DNA from: Candidatus Dojkabacteria bacterium
Lineage (GTDB): Bacteria; Patescibacteriota; Dojkabacteria; B142; JAFGMG01
Length of the DNA stretch: 33,189 bases
Reading direction: 5' to 3'
Assembly (NCBI GenBank): GCA_016927655.1
Contig: JAFGMG010000011.1
Coordinates: 1-33,189, forward strand
The position numbers were made by a program, and so were the translations under genes. Positions 32,297 to 33,189 of this stretch are shown piece by piece; position 1 is the first letter of the stretch; each line of letters opens with the position of its first letter. The notes below the pieces were generated by a model. The model was not told the DNA's origin and ran no database searches. It worked only from the letters and a program-made list of their open reading frames with translations.

Positions 32297-33055
32297 TTAT
32301 CTGTTGTCATCTACAAAAAACTCATATCCCATTATCAGGGTCGGGGTGGAAATGACGTACCATATCAACACATCGTCTATTGGGAATCGATTTCCCAAAA
32401 TAGTTGTTTCTAGCAAGTATTCGCCCGGCCACCACCAATGTCCCAATTCTAAAGATACAATTTCGTGGATAAAGAATACAAATCCAAAAAACAATGTTGG
32501 GAAGATTAATCTTTTAATTTCAATTCTTCCTTGTATTGAAAAGCAGATTAGCGGCGTCAGTAGAACAATTGCACCGACAACCCAATAGTCTAATGTAATG
32601 ATTGTTTTATCTATGGCGAACATCATAAAAGTTCCAACAAAAAGCGCTATATATAGAATTAGTAAGATAGAAAACCTGTTATTAATCTTTTTATTTCGCC
32701 CCTTATCGATAAAATATTCATAAAATGCTATCGGCCAAAGGAAATTTATGAAAGCGTAAAAAATATTTTCTAGTGGGGCAATATTTAATATTCTAGGAAA
32801 ACTGGATGCTACGTCCCAGGCATTGGCTAAACGGGAGATAATTTCTATTGGAATGGCAAATAAAAAGGTTGTTAATATTGCGAATAATATCAGTCTGATT
32901 CTTATATCTTTTTTGAGCCAGACAAGGTTTACCACTGTTGGAGGTAGATATACGATAAGAAGGTTAAGCCAGTATGGAGGGGCAATTGCAAGTACGAGTA
33001 GACATGAAAATACAATGTAGAGGAATAAAATTATTATCTTTGAAGATTTCTGCAT
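32297..33055 (-). CDS. Lycopene-cyclase-like multi-span membrane protein
   Basis: The start is taken as the ATG at 33053-33055 (MQKSSKI...), giving 252 aa; an upstream start at 33085 adds ten residues without hydrophobic or conserved character. About seven membrane segments are visible. Two similar halves carry the pattern of the CarR/CrtYcd lycopene cyclase domain: a Trp-rich strand with an acidic-Pro motif, first 'ANAWDVASSFPRILNIAPLENIFYAFINFLWP' (in order) and then 'LGHWWWPGEYLL' with 'NRFPIDDVLIWYV'. The conserved Pro-Leu/Ile-Glu/Asp at the start of a membrane segment is present twice. If correct it would cyclise a carotenoid or similar isoprenoid, but no other carotenoid gene is in the window and the assignment is uncertain. 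It is convergent with ftsK. Confidence 0.55.
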   Translation of the reverse strand: MQKSSKIIILFLYIVFSCLLVLAIAPPYWLNLLIVYLPPTVVNLVWLKKDIRIRLILFAILTTFLFAIPIEIISRLANAWDVASSFPRILNIAPLENIFYAFINFLWPIAFYEYFIDKGRNKKINNRFSILLILYIALFVGTFMMFAIDKTIITLDYWVVGAIVLLTPLICFSIQGRIEIKRLIFPTLFFGFVFFIHEIVSLELGHWWWPGEYLLETTILGNRFPIDDVLIWYVISTPTLIMGYEFFVDDNR

Positions 33056-33095
33056 ACAACAAGTCTCATATAATGGATTTAACAAGTCAAGTGAT

Positions 33096-33189
33096 TCATC
33101 CTCTCATCCTATACCCTACTCCGCGGATGGTTTCTATGATTTGCTGGTCTTCGTCCTCTATAGCTCTGCGAAGTTTGCAGAGGTGTGAG
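33096..33189 (-). CDS. OmpR-type response regulator, C-terminal end (cut by window edge)
   Basis: The last 30 codons of a gene entering from the right, ending in TGA at 33096-33098. The residues 'HLCKLRRAIEDEDQQIIETI' then 'RGVGYRMRG' are the end of a winged-helix DNA-binding domain: the recognition-helix end (V-x-L-RRAIE...), the wing and the invariant 'RGVGYR'. This is typical of PhoB/OmpR-type regulators. The receiver domain and any partner kinase lie outside the window. The lycopene-cyclase-like gene starts 41 bp downstream on the same strand and may be co-transcribed with it. Confidence 0.88.
   Translation of the reverse strand, partial: SHLCKLRRAIEDEDQQIIETIRGVGYRMRG

Overview
The window (about 40% G+C by eye) looks like a chromosome segment of a small-genome bacterium of the Candidate Phyla Radiation/Patescibacteria. 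The evidence is indirect: short forms of core proteins (IF-2 of 530 aa), an adenylate kinase of the archaeal type, many small single-span proteins with acidic or Cys-rich outer parts, dnaN not followed by recF, few clear Shine-Dalgarno sites, and several genes whose -10 box lies only 5-6 nt before the ATG. TGA is used as a stop, so the UGA=Gly code of some CPR lineages does not apply. I cannot name the lineage.

Layout. 1-3.4 kb (minus strand): the start of a glycine-rich secreted protein cut by the window edge; a leader with a strong structured element; a six-repeat VCBS-like protein fused to a metallophosphoesterase; a family-4-like uracil-DNA glycosylase. 3.5-5.1 kb: tRNA-Asn, a two-span membrane protein and mltG. 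5.2-6.9 kb: accessory patch with an unknown Cys-containing protein, a RelE/YafQ-type toxin-antitoxin pair and an unknown protein. 6.9-9.0 kb: groES-groEL with a bidirectional terminator and a promoter carrying a CIRCE-like inverted repeat. 9.0-12.6 kb (minus): thioredoxin, a CsoR-family repressor with a CstR-like Cys pair, archaeal-type adenylate kinase, rhomboid protease and infB.

12.6-14.4 kb is the probable replication origin. Genes to its left run almost all on the minus strand and genes to its right on the plus strand. Two perfect TTATCCACA boxes and a perfect 14-bp hairpin precede dnaA, and a TTATTCACA box lies between dnaA and dnaN. 14.4-21.5 kb (plus): dnaN, a GNAT acetyltransferase, a FemAB-like transferase and a membrane-anchored phosphoesterase in one tight run; a Phd/VapC-type pair with its own promoter and a 20-bp palindromic operator; a DegT-type aminotransferase and two related single-span surface proteins. 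21.5-33.2 kb: uvrD/pcrA-type helicase (minus), a secreted transglutaminase-like protein (plus), an XRE regulator (minus) with a palindrome next to its start, divergent argS/dnaG, a small Cys-rich surface protein, ftsK, a lycopene-cyclase-like membrane protein (minus) and the C-terminal end of an OmpR-type response regulator (minus).

Taken together, this is an origin-proximal block of replication (dnaA, dnaN, dnaG, uvrD-type, ftsK), translation (infB, argS, tRNA) and protein-quality genes (groESL, trx). Cell-envelope genes (mltG, FemAB, DegT, transglutaminase, phosphoesterases) and two toxin-antitoxin modules are interspersed. I recognise no transposon, prophage or CRISPR array. The least explained parts are the structured leader at 650-757, the dnaA-upstream hairpin at 12837-12868 and the recurrent leaderless-type promoters.
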